Assembly (NCBI RefSeq): GCF_041435215.1
Contig: NZ_CP108394.1
Location: 6,138,001-6,202,000 of the forward strand
DNA from: Streptomyces sp. NBC_01314
GTDB taxonomy: Bacteria; Actinomycetota; Actinomycetes; Streptomycetales; Streptomycetaceae
Direction of reading: 5' to 3'
DNA length: 64,000 bases
Shown here piece after piece: positions 44,879-55,333 of the stretch; within the stretch, counting starts at the first letter, position 1; every line of letters begins with the position of its first letter. The translations under genes were made by a program, and so were the position numbers. Below the pieces are notes generated by a model, which saw nothing but the letters and a program-made list of their open reading frames with translations, did no database searches and was not told where the DNA came from.

Positions 44879-46144
44879 ATGACACAGCGGAACACCGACG
44901 TCCTGCTTGACGTCACGTCCTTCATCAGCGCGGAGGACTTTCTGCTGGCCCAGAACAGGGCCGGGCAGCCCGACGACCCCTTCGCGCGTCAGTGCTTCGT
45001 GGAGATCGTGCAGTCACTCATCTTCATGTCCCGGGTCCACGTGGCGCACCCTGTCCTGCCGAACCCACGCCCTGAGGACTTCGGGGAGCGCCCGCTGCTC
45101 CTGCGCGAACTCATGCGGGCAGGCCTGACCCGTGGTCTCCAGGCTGACGCCCCCCAGCAGCAGCGGGCGGCGGACCTGGTGGAGACCGCGCTCCACGACC
45201 TGGAGAGCGTGCACGGCATCACCAGCATGGCGCGCTTCGTGGAGCAGGCGTTCACGATCGACCGTGCCAGCGCCGGATCACAGACCGCGCTCTCCAGCCG
45301 CTTACGAGGCTGGAGCACGTTTCAGGAACGGAAGGTCCGGAACACCAGCGGCCACCATTCCGACCGCATCCCCACCCGGGACGGAGTCGAGGAGGACGGT
45401 TTCGGAGAATGGGCTCGCGCCGCGGCGGTCATCCTCGCCGGCCCGCTACGGGACATCACGGCGTCTGGCCAGGGCAAGTACCTCATGGCCACCCTCTCAA
45501 GAGGCATGAAGTACCAGGCCCGAGCGGAAGCGGCCGAGATGACGTACCAGTCGCACCCACTCCGCAGAGACTTCTCCCTGACATTCGACCTCACGCGTGA
45601 CGGCGCGGGAGACGACGCAGTACTGGACATCATCCAGGCGGTACGGGGCATCCACGACACGCTCAGTCACGCTGCCGGGCAGGGCGACGCCCACCGGCTG
45701 CAGCTGCTCGAACTCGAACTGCCTCTGCTGGGAGGCAGACTGTGGGAGCCGGATGAGACCGGGCGTCTCGACGACGGGCGTTGGATAGCCCTTGTCGTCC
45801 AACGCGTGCGCGAATACCGCGAGCGGGCCGCTGAGCTTCGGCAGGCCGTCGAGCGCTGCGTCACCGACGAGGACCATCTGCGGCTCGCTCGCGACATCGA
45901 AGGCGTGAAGGACCGACTCCTCGACCGACTGGGACTGCGCAGAGCCGAGATGTCCGCCATGGAACAGGAGTTGGTGAACTCCGTGGCGTCTGTCACCCAG
46001 GTGGCCACCGGTGTGCCGGCCGTCAGCGGGCTGTGGCTCGGAGCGCGGACTCTGGGCAAGCAGTTCGCGTTCGTGGGGGCACAGCCCTTCCAGCGGTTCC
46101 TGTACAAGGAGTTCATCAACGCGTGGAAGCGGGCGGGCCGCTGA
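44879..46144 (+). CDS. Unknown mostly helical protein with a TTA codon
   Basis: The 421-residue protein is not a family I recognise. It is largely helical (AADLVETALHDLESVHGITS, RVREYRERAAELRQAVERCV, RLARDIEGVKDRLLDRLGLR), with a short hydrophobic C-terminal stretch SVASVTQVATGVPAVSGLWL that might touch the membrane. Codon 142 (45302-45304) is TTA, so translation should depend on the bldA tRNA and be biased to late growth. It lies 20 bases after the IMPase-fold gene, as one operon. Confidence 0.6.
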   Translation: MTQRNTDVLLDVTSFISAEDFLLAQNRAGQPDDPFARQCFVEIVQSLIFMSRVHVAHPVLPNPRPEDFGERPLLLRELMRAGLTRGLQADAPQQQRAADLVETALHDLESVHGITSMARFVEQAFTIDRASAGSQTALSSRLRGWSTFQERKVRNTSGHHSDRIPTRDGVEEDGFGEWARAAAVILAGPLRDITASGQGKYLMATLSRGMKYQARAEAAEMTYQSHPLRRDFSLTFDLTRDGAGDDAVLDIIQAVRGIHDTLSHAAGQGDAHRLQLLELELPLLGGRLWEPDETGRLDDGRWIALVVQRVREYRERAAELRQAVERCVTDEDHLRLARDIEGVKDRLLDRLGLRRAEMSAMEQELVNSVASVTQVATGVPAVSGLWLGARTLGKQFAFVGAQPFQRFLYKEFINAWKRAGR

Positions 46145-46253
46145 CCTGCGGCCCGCCCGCTTGCCGGTCAACCGGCGGAGCCCGTCCGCCACCGGCGTGC
46201 CAGAGCGTCGAACCGCCAGTCCAACCGCCGGGGCGGTCCCATGAACGCGTCTG

Positions 46254-46634
46254 TCACTGACCGGGTTCCGGCGGCTCGTCCTCAACGGTTTCCGCGTCGT
46301 CCTCGGCATCCGGCACGGGCAGGCGCAGCCCCCGGGACTCGGCGACGCGCAGGGCGTTCGTCAGGCACTCGGCGAGACGGATGCCCGCGTAGCGGACCTC
46401 GGTGTACGGCGAGGTCGGGTCGTCCAGCACCGCGCGGGCGAGGTCGAGTACGTCGGTGCCGGTGGTGAGCTGGGTGGCCTCCAGGTCGTCGGCGAGGCGG
46501 GAGACGTAGCCGCCGTTGTGGTCGGTCACCAGGTAGGAAGGGTTGCCCCCGGGGGACGGCCAGGGCAGGAGCCGGGGCGCGGGCGCGCGACCGGGTACGG
46601 GTACGGGTACGGGTGTGCCGTTGACGTGTTCCAT
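46254..46634 (-). CDS. Small regulatory-cassette protein, unknown
   Basis: A 126-residue protein. The first 25 residues are proline/valine-rich (GTPVPVPVPGRAPAPR); the body has LADDLEATQLTTGTDVLDLA and RLAECLTNALRVAESR, shared with the truncated gene at 40334; then an acidic tail EDDAETVEDEPPEPG. The ATG at 46634 overlaps the stop of the upstream gene. It belongs to a pair divergent from a small GntR regulator, an arrangement I recall as common in Streptomyces. Function unknown. Confidence 0.55.
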   Translation of the reverse strand: MEHVNGTPVPVPVPGRAPAPRLLPWPSPGGNPSYLVTDHNGGYVSRLADDLEATQLTTGTDVLDLARAVLDDPTSPYTEVRYAGIRLAECLTNALRVAESRGLRLPVPDAEDDAETVEDEPPEPGQ

Positions 46635-46987
46635 CACGCGGCCACCTTCCGTGCGCCGACCAGGTGCTGGTCGAGGTCGATCCCGAAGTCGGCGGCGAGG
46701 ACGAGCGCGAGACGGCGGCGCTGCTGGAGGGCCTCTTCTTCATGCGCGGCGAGGTAGGGGCGCACGAGGGCGGAGGCGGAGCCGTCGATGGGGCCGTGGA
46801 GGCCGTACGGGGAGCGGTGGCGGGGGAGGCTGGAGGACGCGGGGGCCGGCGCGGGGGTGGAGAGGTGGCGTACGGCGGTGACGTGCAGGCAGAGGTAGGG
46901 GCGGTGACGGGGGAGGCGCCGTTTTCCGGTGCCCGGGGAGAAGAGGAGGCGCAGCCAGTGGAGGGCGCGGGGGATAAGGTCGGTCAT
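46634..46987 (-). CDS. Small basic protein in the GntR-linked cassette, unknown
   Basis: A 117-residue product with a short amphipathic start MTDLIPRALHWLRLLFSPG, an arginine/proline-rich middle with RHRPYLCLH, and a helical C-terminus PYLAAHEEEALQQRRRLALV. It is translationally coupled to the next gene. It is divergently placed to gntR, 180 bases away, with repeated ATGACTC elements between. Confidence 0.55.
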   Translation of the reverse strand: MTDLIPRALHWLRLLFSPGTGKRRLPRHRPYLCLHVTAVRHLSTPAPAPASSSLPRHRSPYGLHGPIDGSASALVRPYLAAHEEEALQQRRRLALVLAADFGIDLDQHLVGARKVAA

Positions 46988-47077
46988 GTCGACGCTCCTT
47001 GTAAGCGTGGGCCGTGCCCCGGGAGGTCTTCCACACCTCGCCGGGGTCTTTGCTGCTCCGACTGTAAACCTCATCAT

Positions 47078-47122
47078 GACGAGTCAGGTAGCACTATGAC
47101 TCGGTAGGGAGCGTCATGACTC
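47078..47122. promoter_or_regulatory. Repeated ATGACTC elements, GntR operator candidate
   Basis: TATGACTC at 47095-47102 and CATGACTC at 47115-47122 are spaced 20 bases (two helical turns) apart, with an inverted GAGTCA at 47081-47086. Confidence 0.45.
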
Positions 47123-47166
47123 TTACTGCCTAACTATGATCACCCCTGACCGTCTAACGTGCCGTC

Positions 47167-47463
47167 ATGACCGAAGCCCAGGAGTGGCGCCCCGATCCCG
47201 CGTCCCGGATCTACGTGTATGTGCAGATCGCCGAGCACATCGCCGATCAGATTCGCGCGGGAAGCCTGCCCGTAGGCGCGCGTTTGGCCTCGGAGCCCGA
47301 TCTCGCAGCCCATTACGGCGTTGGGATCAACACCCTCCGCCGCGCGATCCGGGAGCTACGGGAGCGAGGCATTGCCGACACGGTGCCCGCGAAGGGAACG
47401 TTCATCGTCGAGGTGCCCGAGTCCGCCGTTGACGGCCCAGAGGCGGACGGGACCGCTGACTAG
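47167..47463 (+). CDS. Small GntR-type winged-helix regulator
   Basis: A 98-residue protein made of only a GntR HTH: IYVYVQIAEHIADQIRAGSL, then EPDLAAHYGVGINTLRRAIR and the wing VPAKGTFIVEVPE. The usual effector domain is absent in frame. A UTRA domain follows directly, but in another frame. It is divergent from the two small genes at 46254-46987. Probably a repressor binding the ATGACTC elements upstream. Confidence 0.8.
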   Translation: MTEAQEWRPDPASRIYVYVQIAEHIADQIRAGSLPVGARLASEPDLAAHYGVGINTLRRAIRELRERGIADTVPAKGTFIVEVPESAVDGPEADGTAD

Positions 47464-47870
47464 CGATCCCGTCCGCAGACGTCCGTGCGGCCCTCGGCCT
47501 TTCGGAGAACGGACTGGCCCTGCTCCGCGGCCAGCTGCTCCTCATCGACGACGAGCCCGCCGAACTCGTGAGTTCCTACTACCCGTTGGACATCGCCAGA
47601 GGTACGGAGATGATGGACCGGCGTAAGATCAAGGGCGGAACTCCCACCCTTCTTGCGGACCTGGGCCATCCACCGCGCCGCAGTGTGGACCGCGTCTCCG
47701 CGAGGATTCCCACCCAGGACCAGTACCAGGCCCTGAACCTTCTCAGCAGCTTGCCGGTACTGCGTACCCTCCGCGTCGTCTACAGCGACGGAGACCGTCC
47801 CATCGAGGCGACCGTCATGGTGAAGGCGGGCCACCTCTACGAGTTGGAGTACGAGTTCACGCCCCAGTGA
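47460..47870 (+). pseudogene. Orphan UTRA effector domain, remnant of a GntR/HutC regulator
   Basis: Open from just inside the gntR stop, reading IPSADVRAALGLSENGLALL, LVSSYYPLDIARGTEMM, LGHPPRRSVDRVSARIPT and AGHLYELEYEFTP. This is a nearly complete UTRA domain, the ligand part of GntR/HutC regulators. It has no start codon or ribosome binding site of its own at the proper place (a GTG at 47568 lies inside the fold), and is out of frame with the upstream HTH. Either one split regulator or a chimera of two. Confidence 0.6.
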
Positions 47871-47912
47871 TCCGTCCCGCCCGGTGCGAGGTCCGGACCG
47901 TCTCCGCCTCGC

Positions 47913-48896
47913 TCACCCAGTAACCCCCGTCTTCCCCCGCCCCACCTGCGTCCGCACCGCCCCCATGCTCGCCCCGATGACCAGCGCGATCGCCAGGGCT
48001 TCGGGGGCGGAGAGGGCCTGGTCGAGGATCAGGAAACCGGCGGTGGCGGCGATCGCGGGCTCCAGGGTCATGAGGACCGCGAAGGTGGACGCGGGCAGGC
48101 GGCGCAGCGCGAGGAGTTCGAGGGTGTAGGGGAGGACGGAGGACAGGACGGCGACGGCGGCGCCCAGGGCGAGCGTCGTCGGGGCGATGAGCCGCGTCCC
48201 CGATTCGACGATCCCGAGCGGCAGGAACAGCACCGCCGCGACGACCATGGCCAGCGCCAGCCCGTCGGCCTGCGGGAACCGCCTCCCCGTGCGCGCGCTG
48301 AAGACGATGTACAGGGCCCACATCAACCCGGCCGCGAGGGCGAAGGCGACGCCGAGCGGGTCGAGGTCGCCGAAGCCCCCTCCGCCGCCGAGGAGGAAGA
48401 CGCCGCAGAGGGCGAGCCCGGCCCACACCATGTTCACCGCCCGGCGGGACGCGAGGACGGAGAGCACCAGCGGGCCGAGCACCTCCAGGGTGACGGCGGG
48501 GCCGAGGGGGATCCGGGCGAGGGACTGGTAGAAGAGGCCGTTCATCGCGGCCATGGTGGCGCCGAAGACGATCACCGTGCTCCAGTCGGTGCGCGAGTGC
48601 CCGCGCAGCCGGGGGCGGCAGACCACCAGCATCACCAGCGCGGCCACGGCCAGCCGCAGCGTCACCACCCCGAGCGCCCCGGCCCGCGGCATCAGCGTCA
48701 CCGCCAACGCACCGCCGAACTGCACCGATATCCCACCGGCCAGCACCATTCCCACGGGCCCGAGCGCACCCAGGCCGCGGGGCGCTCGGGGAGTGCGGGC
48801 AGCGCGGGCGGTGCGGGATCCGCCGGAGGCGAGGTCGGCCGGTGGTGTCGTCGCGGTGGCGGCGGGCGCGGACCGGTCAGCGCTGGGGAGTGTCAC
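47913..48896 (-). CDS. EamA/DMT family transporter
   Basis: A 327-residue protein with ten hydrophobic helices in two EamA repeats (about 50-175 and 190-310), e.g. ISVQFGGALAVTLMPRAGAL and FAVLMTLEPAIAATAGFLIL. It resembles the RhtA-like exporters of amino acids. It starts GTG at 48896 and lies downstream of the GntR region, convergent with the UTRA remnant. Confidence 0.85.
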   Translation of the reverse strand: MTLPSADRSAPAATATTPPADLASGGSRTARAARTPRAPRGLGALGPVGMVLAGGISVQFGGALAVTLMPRAGALGVVTLRLAVAALVMLVVCRPRLRGHSRTDWSTVIVFGATMAAMNGLFYQSLARIPLGPAVTLEVLGPLVLSVLASRRAVNMVWAGLALCGVFLLGGGGGFGDLDPLGVAFALAAGLMWALYIVFSARTGRRFPQADGLALAMVVAAVLFLPLGIVESGTRLIAPTTLALGAAVAVLSSVLPYTLELLALRRLPASTFAVLMTLEPAIAATAGFLILDQALSAPEALAIALVIGASMGAVRTQVGRGKTGVTG

Positions 48897-48968
48897 GGGG
48901 GCCGTCCAGGGAGAGCGGAGGGGGTGTTGGAGGTGAGGAGATGGAGGAGCTTTCGTTCAGTATGAAGG

Positions 48969-48997
48969 ACTTGGTAGTGCAAGGCAATGGACTAAGT
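48969..48997. promoter_or_regulatory. Imperfect inverted repeat in the EamA-Atu divergent region
   Basis: ACTTGGTAG ... GGACTAAGT with an 11-base centre, in an AT-richer stretch. It resembles a repressor site, but the regulator is unknown. Confidence 0.3.
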
Positions 48998-49107
48998 CAG
49001 GTCTGTAACCAGTTTTGCGACTTACTTCAACGCTCCGCAACCTCCCTTTGGGATCGGCCGGCTTCGCCTCCCTGATCGACCGGTCGGCGAATCCGCGGAC
49101 ATAAATC

Positions 49108-49119
49108 CAAGCACGCTTG
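49108..49119. promoter_or_regulatory. TetR-type operator candidate for the Atu-like operon
   Basis: Inverted repeat CAAGC-AC-GCTTG within an AT-rich patch 33 bases before the first gene of the acyl-CoA operon. The TetR gene that ends this operon is the likely ligand-sensing partner. Confidence 0.5.
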
Positions 49120-49151
49120 ATTGTTTTTGATCCCGGTGCCATGCTCGCCCC

Positions 49152-49972
49152 ATGGCCGACCCAACGCCCGTGATCGACGATCTCCGCGCCGAGAGCGAGG
49201 AACTCGACCTGCTCGTCGCCGAGTTGAGCCCGGAACAGTGGGCGCTCGCGACGCCCGCGCCCGGCTGGACCGTCGCCCACCAGATCGCCCACCTCGCCTG
49301 GACCGACCACTCCTCCGTGCTGGCGGTGACCGACCGGGCCGCGTTCGCCCGTGAGGTCGAGAGCGCGATGACGTCGCCCGGCGACTTCGTGGACAGCGGC
49401 GCGGAGGAAGGGGCCGGGAAGCCACCCGAGCGGCTGGTCGCGGACTGGCGGGCCGGACGCGGGGCCCTGGAGAACGCCCTGCGCGCGGCGCCCGAGGACG
49501 CGCGGTTCCCCTGGTACGGCCCGCCCATGTCCACCGCCTCCATGGCGACCGCCCGCCTCATGGAGACCTGGGCCCATGGCCTGGACGTCGCCGACGCGCT
49601 CGGCGTCCCCCGGATCGCCCCCGGGGACCGGCTCCGCCACATCACCCGACTCGGCATCCGCACCCGCGACTTCGCCTTCGGCGTGCACGGCCACACCCCG
49701 CCGTTCGAGGAGTTCCGCGTCGAACTCACCAGCCCGGCCGGTGAGTTGTGGACCTACGGCCCCGAGGACGCGACCGACCGCGTCACCGGCCCCGCCCTCG
49801 ACCTCTGCCTCCTGGTCACCCAGCGCGCCCACCGCGCCGACCTCGCACTGCGCGCGGAAGGGGACGACGCCGACCGCTGGCTGGACATCGCCCAGGCCTT
49901 CGCGGGACCGCCCGGTGCCGGGCGCGAGCCCAAGGAGGCCGAGGGGACCAAGGGCGCCGAGGGAGCCACCCG

Positions 49973-49976
<4 letters not shown>
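49152..49976 (+). CDS. TIGR03084-type metal-binding protein (DinB/mycothiol-dependent fold)
   Basis: A 274-residue protein opening DDLRAESEELDLLVAELSPE with GWTVAHQIAHLAWTDHSS, then METWAHGLDVADALGV. The spaced histidines fit the DinB-fold metal site of maleylpyruvate-isomerase-like proteins. I recall it as TIGR03084, commonly next to acyl-CoA catabolic genes. The last 20 residues are Glu/Gly/Ala-rich. Its stop overlaps the atuA start (GTGA). Confidence 0.75.
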
Positions 49977-51723
<1,747 letters not shown>

Positions 51724-51727
<4 letters not shown>

Positions 51728-53322
51728 CCGTCCTCAGCTCCGCCCTGGACCCGGGCGCCCCCGACCACACCGCGAACCGCGAGGCCATGCTCACCCGGCT
51801 CACCGAACTCGACACCGAGCACGCGAAGGCCCTCGCGGGTGGCGGCGAGAAGTACATCGCCAGGCACCGGGGGCGCGGCAAGCTGCTCGCCCGCGAGCGC
51901 GTCGAACTGCTGCTGGACCCCGACACGCCCTTCCTCGAACTGTCCCCGCTCGCGGCCTGGGGCAGCGAGTACCCGGTCGGCGCCTCCCTCGTCACCGGCA
52001 TCGGGACCGTCGAGGGCGTCGAGTGTCTGATCACCGCGAACGACCCGACCGTGCGCGGCGGCGCGAGCAACCCGTGGAGCCTGAAGAAGGCCCTCCGCGC
52101 CAACGACATCGCGCTCGCCAACCGCCTGCCCTGCATCAGCCTCGTCGAGTCCGGCGGGGCCGATCTCCCCTCCCAGAAGGAGATCTTCATCCCCGGCGGC
52201 GCGATCTTCCGCGACCTCACCCGCCTCTCGGCCGCCGGAATCCCCACCATCGCCGTCGTCTTCGGCAACTCCACCGCCGGCGGGGCCTACATCCCCGGTA
52301 TGTCCGACCACGTGATCATGGTCAAGGAGCGGGCGAAGGTGTTCCTCGGCGGGCCGCCCCTCGTGAAGATGGCCACCGGCGAGGAGAGCGACGACGAGTC
52401 GCTGGGCGGCGCCGAGATGCACGCGCGCGTGTCGGGCCTCGCCGACCACTTCGCCGTGGACGAGCAGGACGCCCTCCGCCAGGCCCGCCGGGTCGTCGCC
52501 CGCCTCAACCACCGCAAGGCGTACGCCGATCCGGCTCCGGCCGCACCCCCCAAGTACGACGCGGAGGAACTGCTCGGCATCGTGCCGGGCGATCTGAAGG
52601 TGCCCTTCGACCCCCGCGAGGTGATCGCCCGGATCGTCGACGCCTCCGACTTCGACGAGTTCAAGTCCCTCTACGGCACCAGCCTGGTCACCGGCTGGGC
52701 GAGCCTGCACGGCTACCCGGTCGGTGTCCTCGCCAACGCCCGAGGGGTCCTCTTCAGCGAGGAGTCGCAGAAGGCGGCCCAGTTCATCCAGCTCGCCAAC
52801 CAGCGCGACATCCCCCTCCTCTTCCTGCACAACACCACCGGCTACATGGTCGGCAGGGAGTACGAGCAGGGCGGCATCATCAAGCACGGCGCGATGATGA
52901 TCAACGCGGTGAGCAATTCGAAGGTCCCCCATCTGTCCGTCCTGATGGGCGCCTCGTACGGCGCCGGCCACTACGGCATGTGCGGGCGCGCCTTCGACCC
53001 CCGCTTCCTCTTCGCCTGGCCCGGCGCCAAGTCGGCGGTGATGGGCCCGCAGCAACTGGCGGGCGTGCTGTCGATCGTCGCCCGCCAGTCGGCGGCGGCC
53101 AAGGGACTGCCCTACGACGAGGACGCGGACGCCGCACTGCGCGCGATGGTGGAGCAGCAGATCGAGTCCGAGTCCCTGCCGATGTTCCTGTCCGGGCGGC
53201 TGTACGACGACGGGGTCATCGACCCCCGCGACACCCGCACCGTCCTCGGCCTGTGCCTGTCCGCGATCCACACGGCGCCCTACGAGGGCGCACGCGGTGG
53301 CTTCGGCGTCTTCCGGATGTAA
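51724..53322 (+). CDS. Acyl-CoA carboxylase carboxyltransferase subunit (AtuC/MccB-like)
   Basis: A 532-residue biotin-dependent carboxyltransferase. Features: GRGKLLARERVELLLDPDTP at the start, VESGGADLPSQKEIFIPGGA and FGNSTAGGAYIPGMSD in the N half, MGASYGAGHYGMCGRAFDPR near residue 410. This set belongs to methylcrotonyl-/geranyl-CoA carboxylase beta chains. It transfers carboxyl from biotin to a branched enoyl-CoA. Start GTG overlaps the atuA stop (GTGA). Confidence 0.9.
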
Positions 53323-53341
53323 GGAACGTGAGGAACCACCA

Positions 53342-55225
53342 GTGACACCAGTGATATCAGAGACACCAGAGACATCAGTGATCACTTCTGTCCTCGTCGC
53401 CAACCGGGGCGAGATCGCCTGCCGGATCTTCCGCACCTGCCGTGAGCTGGGAATCCAGACGGTCGCCGTGCACTCCGACGCCGACGAGAACGCCCTCCAC
53501 GCGCGCGTGGCCGACAGGGCGGTACGGCTGCCGGGCGCGGCCCCCGCCGACACCTACCTGCGCGGCGACCTGATCGTGAAGGCCGCCCTCGCCGCCGGCG
53601 CCGACGCGGTCCACCCCGGCTACGGCTTCCTCTCCGAGAACCCCGGCTTCGCCCGCCAGGTCCTCGACGCGGGCCTCACCTGGATCGGCCCGGCCCCCGA
53701 GGCGATCGAGGCCATGGCGTCCAAGACTCGCGCCAAGGAACTGATGGGCCTGGAACCCCTCACCGAGGTGACCGGGAAGGACCTGCCGGTCCTCGTGAAG
53801 GCCGCCGCGGGCGGCGGCGGACGCGGTATGCGCGTCGTACGCCACCTCGACGACCTGGACGCCGCCCTGAAGAGCGCCCGCGCCGAGGCCGCGAGCGCCT
53901 TCGGCGACGGCGAGGTCTTCGTCGAGCCCTACGTCGAGAACGGCCGCCACGTCGAGGTCCAGATCCTCGCGGACACCCACGGCACGATCTGGCCCCTGGG
54001 CACCCGCGACTGCTCCCTGCAGCGCCGCCACCAGAAGGTCATCGAGGAGGCCCCGGCCCCCGCCCTCTCCGACGAACTCAGGGAGGAACTCCACACCCTG
54101 GCCGTACACGCCGCCCGAGCCGTCGACTACGTCGGCGCGGGCACGGTCGAGTTCCTCGTCGCCGACGGCACGGCCCACTTCCTGGAGATGAACACCCGCC
54201 TCCAGGTCGAACACCCGGTCACGGAGGCCGTCTTCGGCCTCGACCTGGTCGCCGAACAGATCCGCGTCGCCGAGGGCCACGCCCTCCCGGCCGACCCCCC
54301 GCGCGCGCGTGGCCACGCGGTCGAGGCCCGCCTGTACGCCGAGGACCCGGCGCGGAACTGGACTCCGCAGACGGGCACGCTGCACCGCCTCACGGTCCCC
54401 GAGAGCGTCCGCCTGGACACCGGCTTCACCGACGGCGACGACATCGGCGTCCACTACGACCCCATGCTCGCCAAGGTCATCGCCCACGCACCCACCCGCG
54501 CGGAGGCGATCCGCCGCCTGGCCGCCGCCCTGGACCGGGCCACCCTCCACGGCCCGGCCACCAACCGCGACCTCCTGGCCCGCTCCCTGCGTCACGAGGA
54601 GTTCACGACGGCCCGCATGGACACGGGCTTCTACGACCGTCACCTGCCCGCCCTGACCAGCCCCACCCCCGACCCGCACGCCCCCCTGGCCGCCGCCCTC
54701 GCCGACGCCGCCACCGAAGGCGACCCACGCTTCGGCGGCTGGCGCAACGTCCACTCACAACCCCGGACCAGGCGCTACGCGACGGCGGGCGAGGAACACG
54801 AGGCGACCTACCGCCACACCCGCACGGGTCCGGAGGCGGACGGTGTCACGGTCGTACACGCCGACGCCGACCTCGTCGTACTCGAAGTCCACGGCGTACG
54901 GCGACGGTTCGAGGTGACGCGCTACGGCCCCCACCGCTACGTCAACACCACCCACCTCACCGCCCTCCCCCGCTTCCCCGACCCCACCACCCAACAGACC
55001 CCCGGCTCCCTCCTCGCCCCCATGCCGGGCACGGTCGTCCGCGTGGCGGAGAACCTGAAGCCGGGATCACCCGTACAGGCCGGCCAACCCCTCCTCTGGC
55101 TGGAGGCGATGAAGATGGAGCACAGGATCACGGCGTCGGTGCCGGGCACGCTGACGGCCCTGCACGTAGTACCTGGTCAACAGGTGGAGCCAGGCATGTT
55201 GCTGGCGGTCGTGCAGCCGGGTTAG
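53342..55225 (+). CDS. Acyl-CoA carboxylase biotin carboxylase/BCCP subunit
   Basis: A 627-residue protein: biotin carboxylase domain (about 15-455) with ATP-grasp loop AAAGGGGRGMRVV and catalytic FLEMNTRLQVEHPVTE, then a linker, then a C-terminal biotinyl domain with EAMKMEH carrying the biotinylated lysine. The ATP-grasp domain has a shortened region after SKTRAKELMG compared with typical chains. It carboxylates biotin using bicarbonate and ATP, then pairs with the carboxyltransferase just upstream. GTG at 53342 follows GAGGAA. Confidence 0.9.
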   Translation: MTPVISETPETSVITSVLVANRGEIACRIFRTCRELGIQTVAVHSDADENALHARVADRAVRLPGAAPADTYLRGDLIVKAALAAGADAVHPGYGFLSENPGFARQVLDAGLTWIGPAPEAIEAMASKTRAKELMGLEPLTEVTGKDLPVLVKAAAGGGGRGMRVVRHLDDLDAALKSARAEAASAFGDGEVFVEPYVENGRHVEVQILADTHGTIWPLGTRDCSLQRRHQKVIEEAPAPALSDELREELHTLAVHAARAVDYVGAGTVEFLVADGTAHFLEMNTRLQVEHPVTEAVFGLDLVAEQIRVAEGHALPADPPRARGHAVEARLYAEDPARNWTPQTGTLHRLTVPESVRLDTGFTDGDDIGVHYDPMLAKVIAHAPTRAEAIRRLAAALDRATLHGPATNRDLLARSLRHEEFTTARMDTGFYDRHLPALTSPTPDPHAPLAAALADAATEGDPRFGGWRNVHSQPRTRRYATAGEEHEATYRHTRTGPEADGVTVVHADADLVVLEVHGVRRRFEVTRYGPHRYVNTTHLTALPRFPDPTTQQTPGSLLAPMPGTVVRVAENLKPGSPVQAGQPLLWLEAMKMEHRITASVPGTLTALHVVPGQQVEPGMLLAVVQPG

Positions 55226-55297
55226 GGGCGCGGGGCTGTATCGATATGCGGCTCCGCCGCGAGGGCGCGACCAGCCACGAACCACCCGCAGTCTCCA
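55225..55297. repeat. Dispersed intergenic repeat, copy 6, with insertion
   Basis: AGGGGCGCGGGGCTG then about 24 extra bases, then AGGGCGCGACCAGCCACGAA and CCACCCGCAG. It starts at the last base of the biotin carboxylase stop and lies within the operon, so it is part of the mRNA. Confidence 0.6.
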
Positions 55298-55333
55298 GAC
55301 ATCCGAAACCCCCTCCCCCTCAGGAGCCCCTTC

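Noticed and set aside
40244..47900. tRNA-linked integrative element
   Set aside because: No tRNA gene, integrase or attachment-site pair could be seen in or beside the island.
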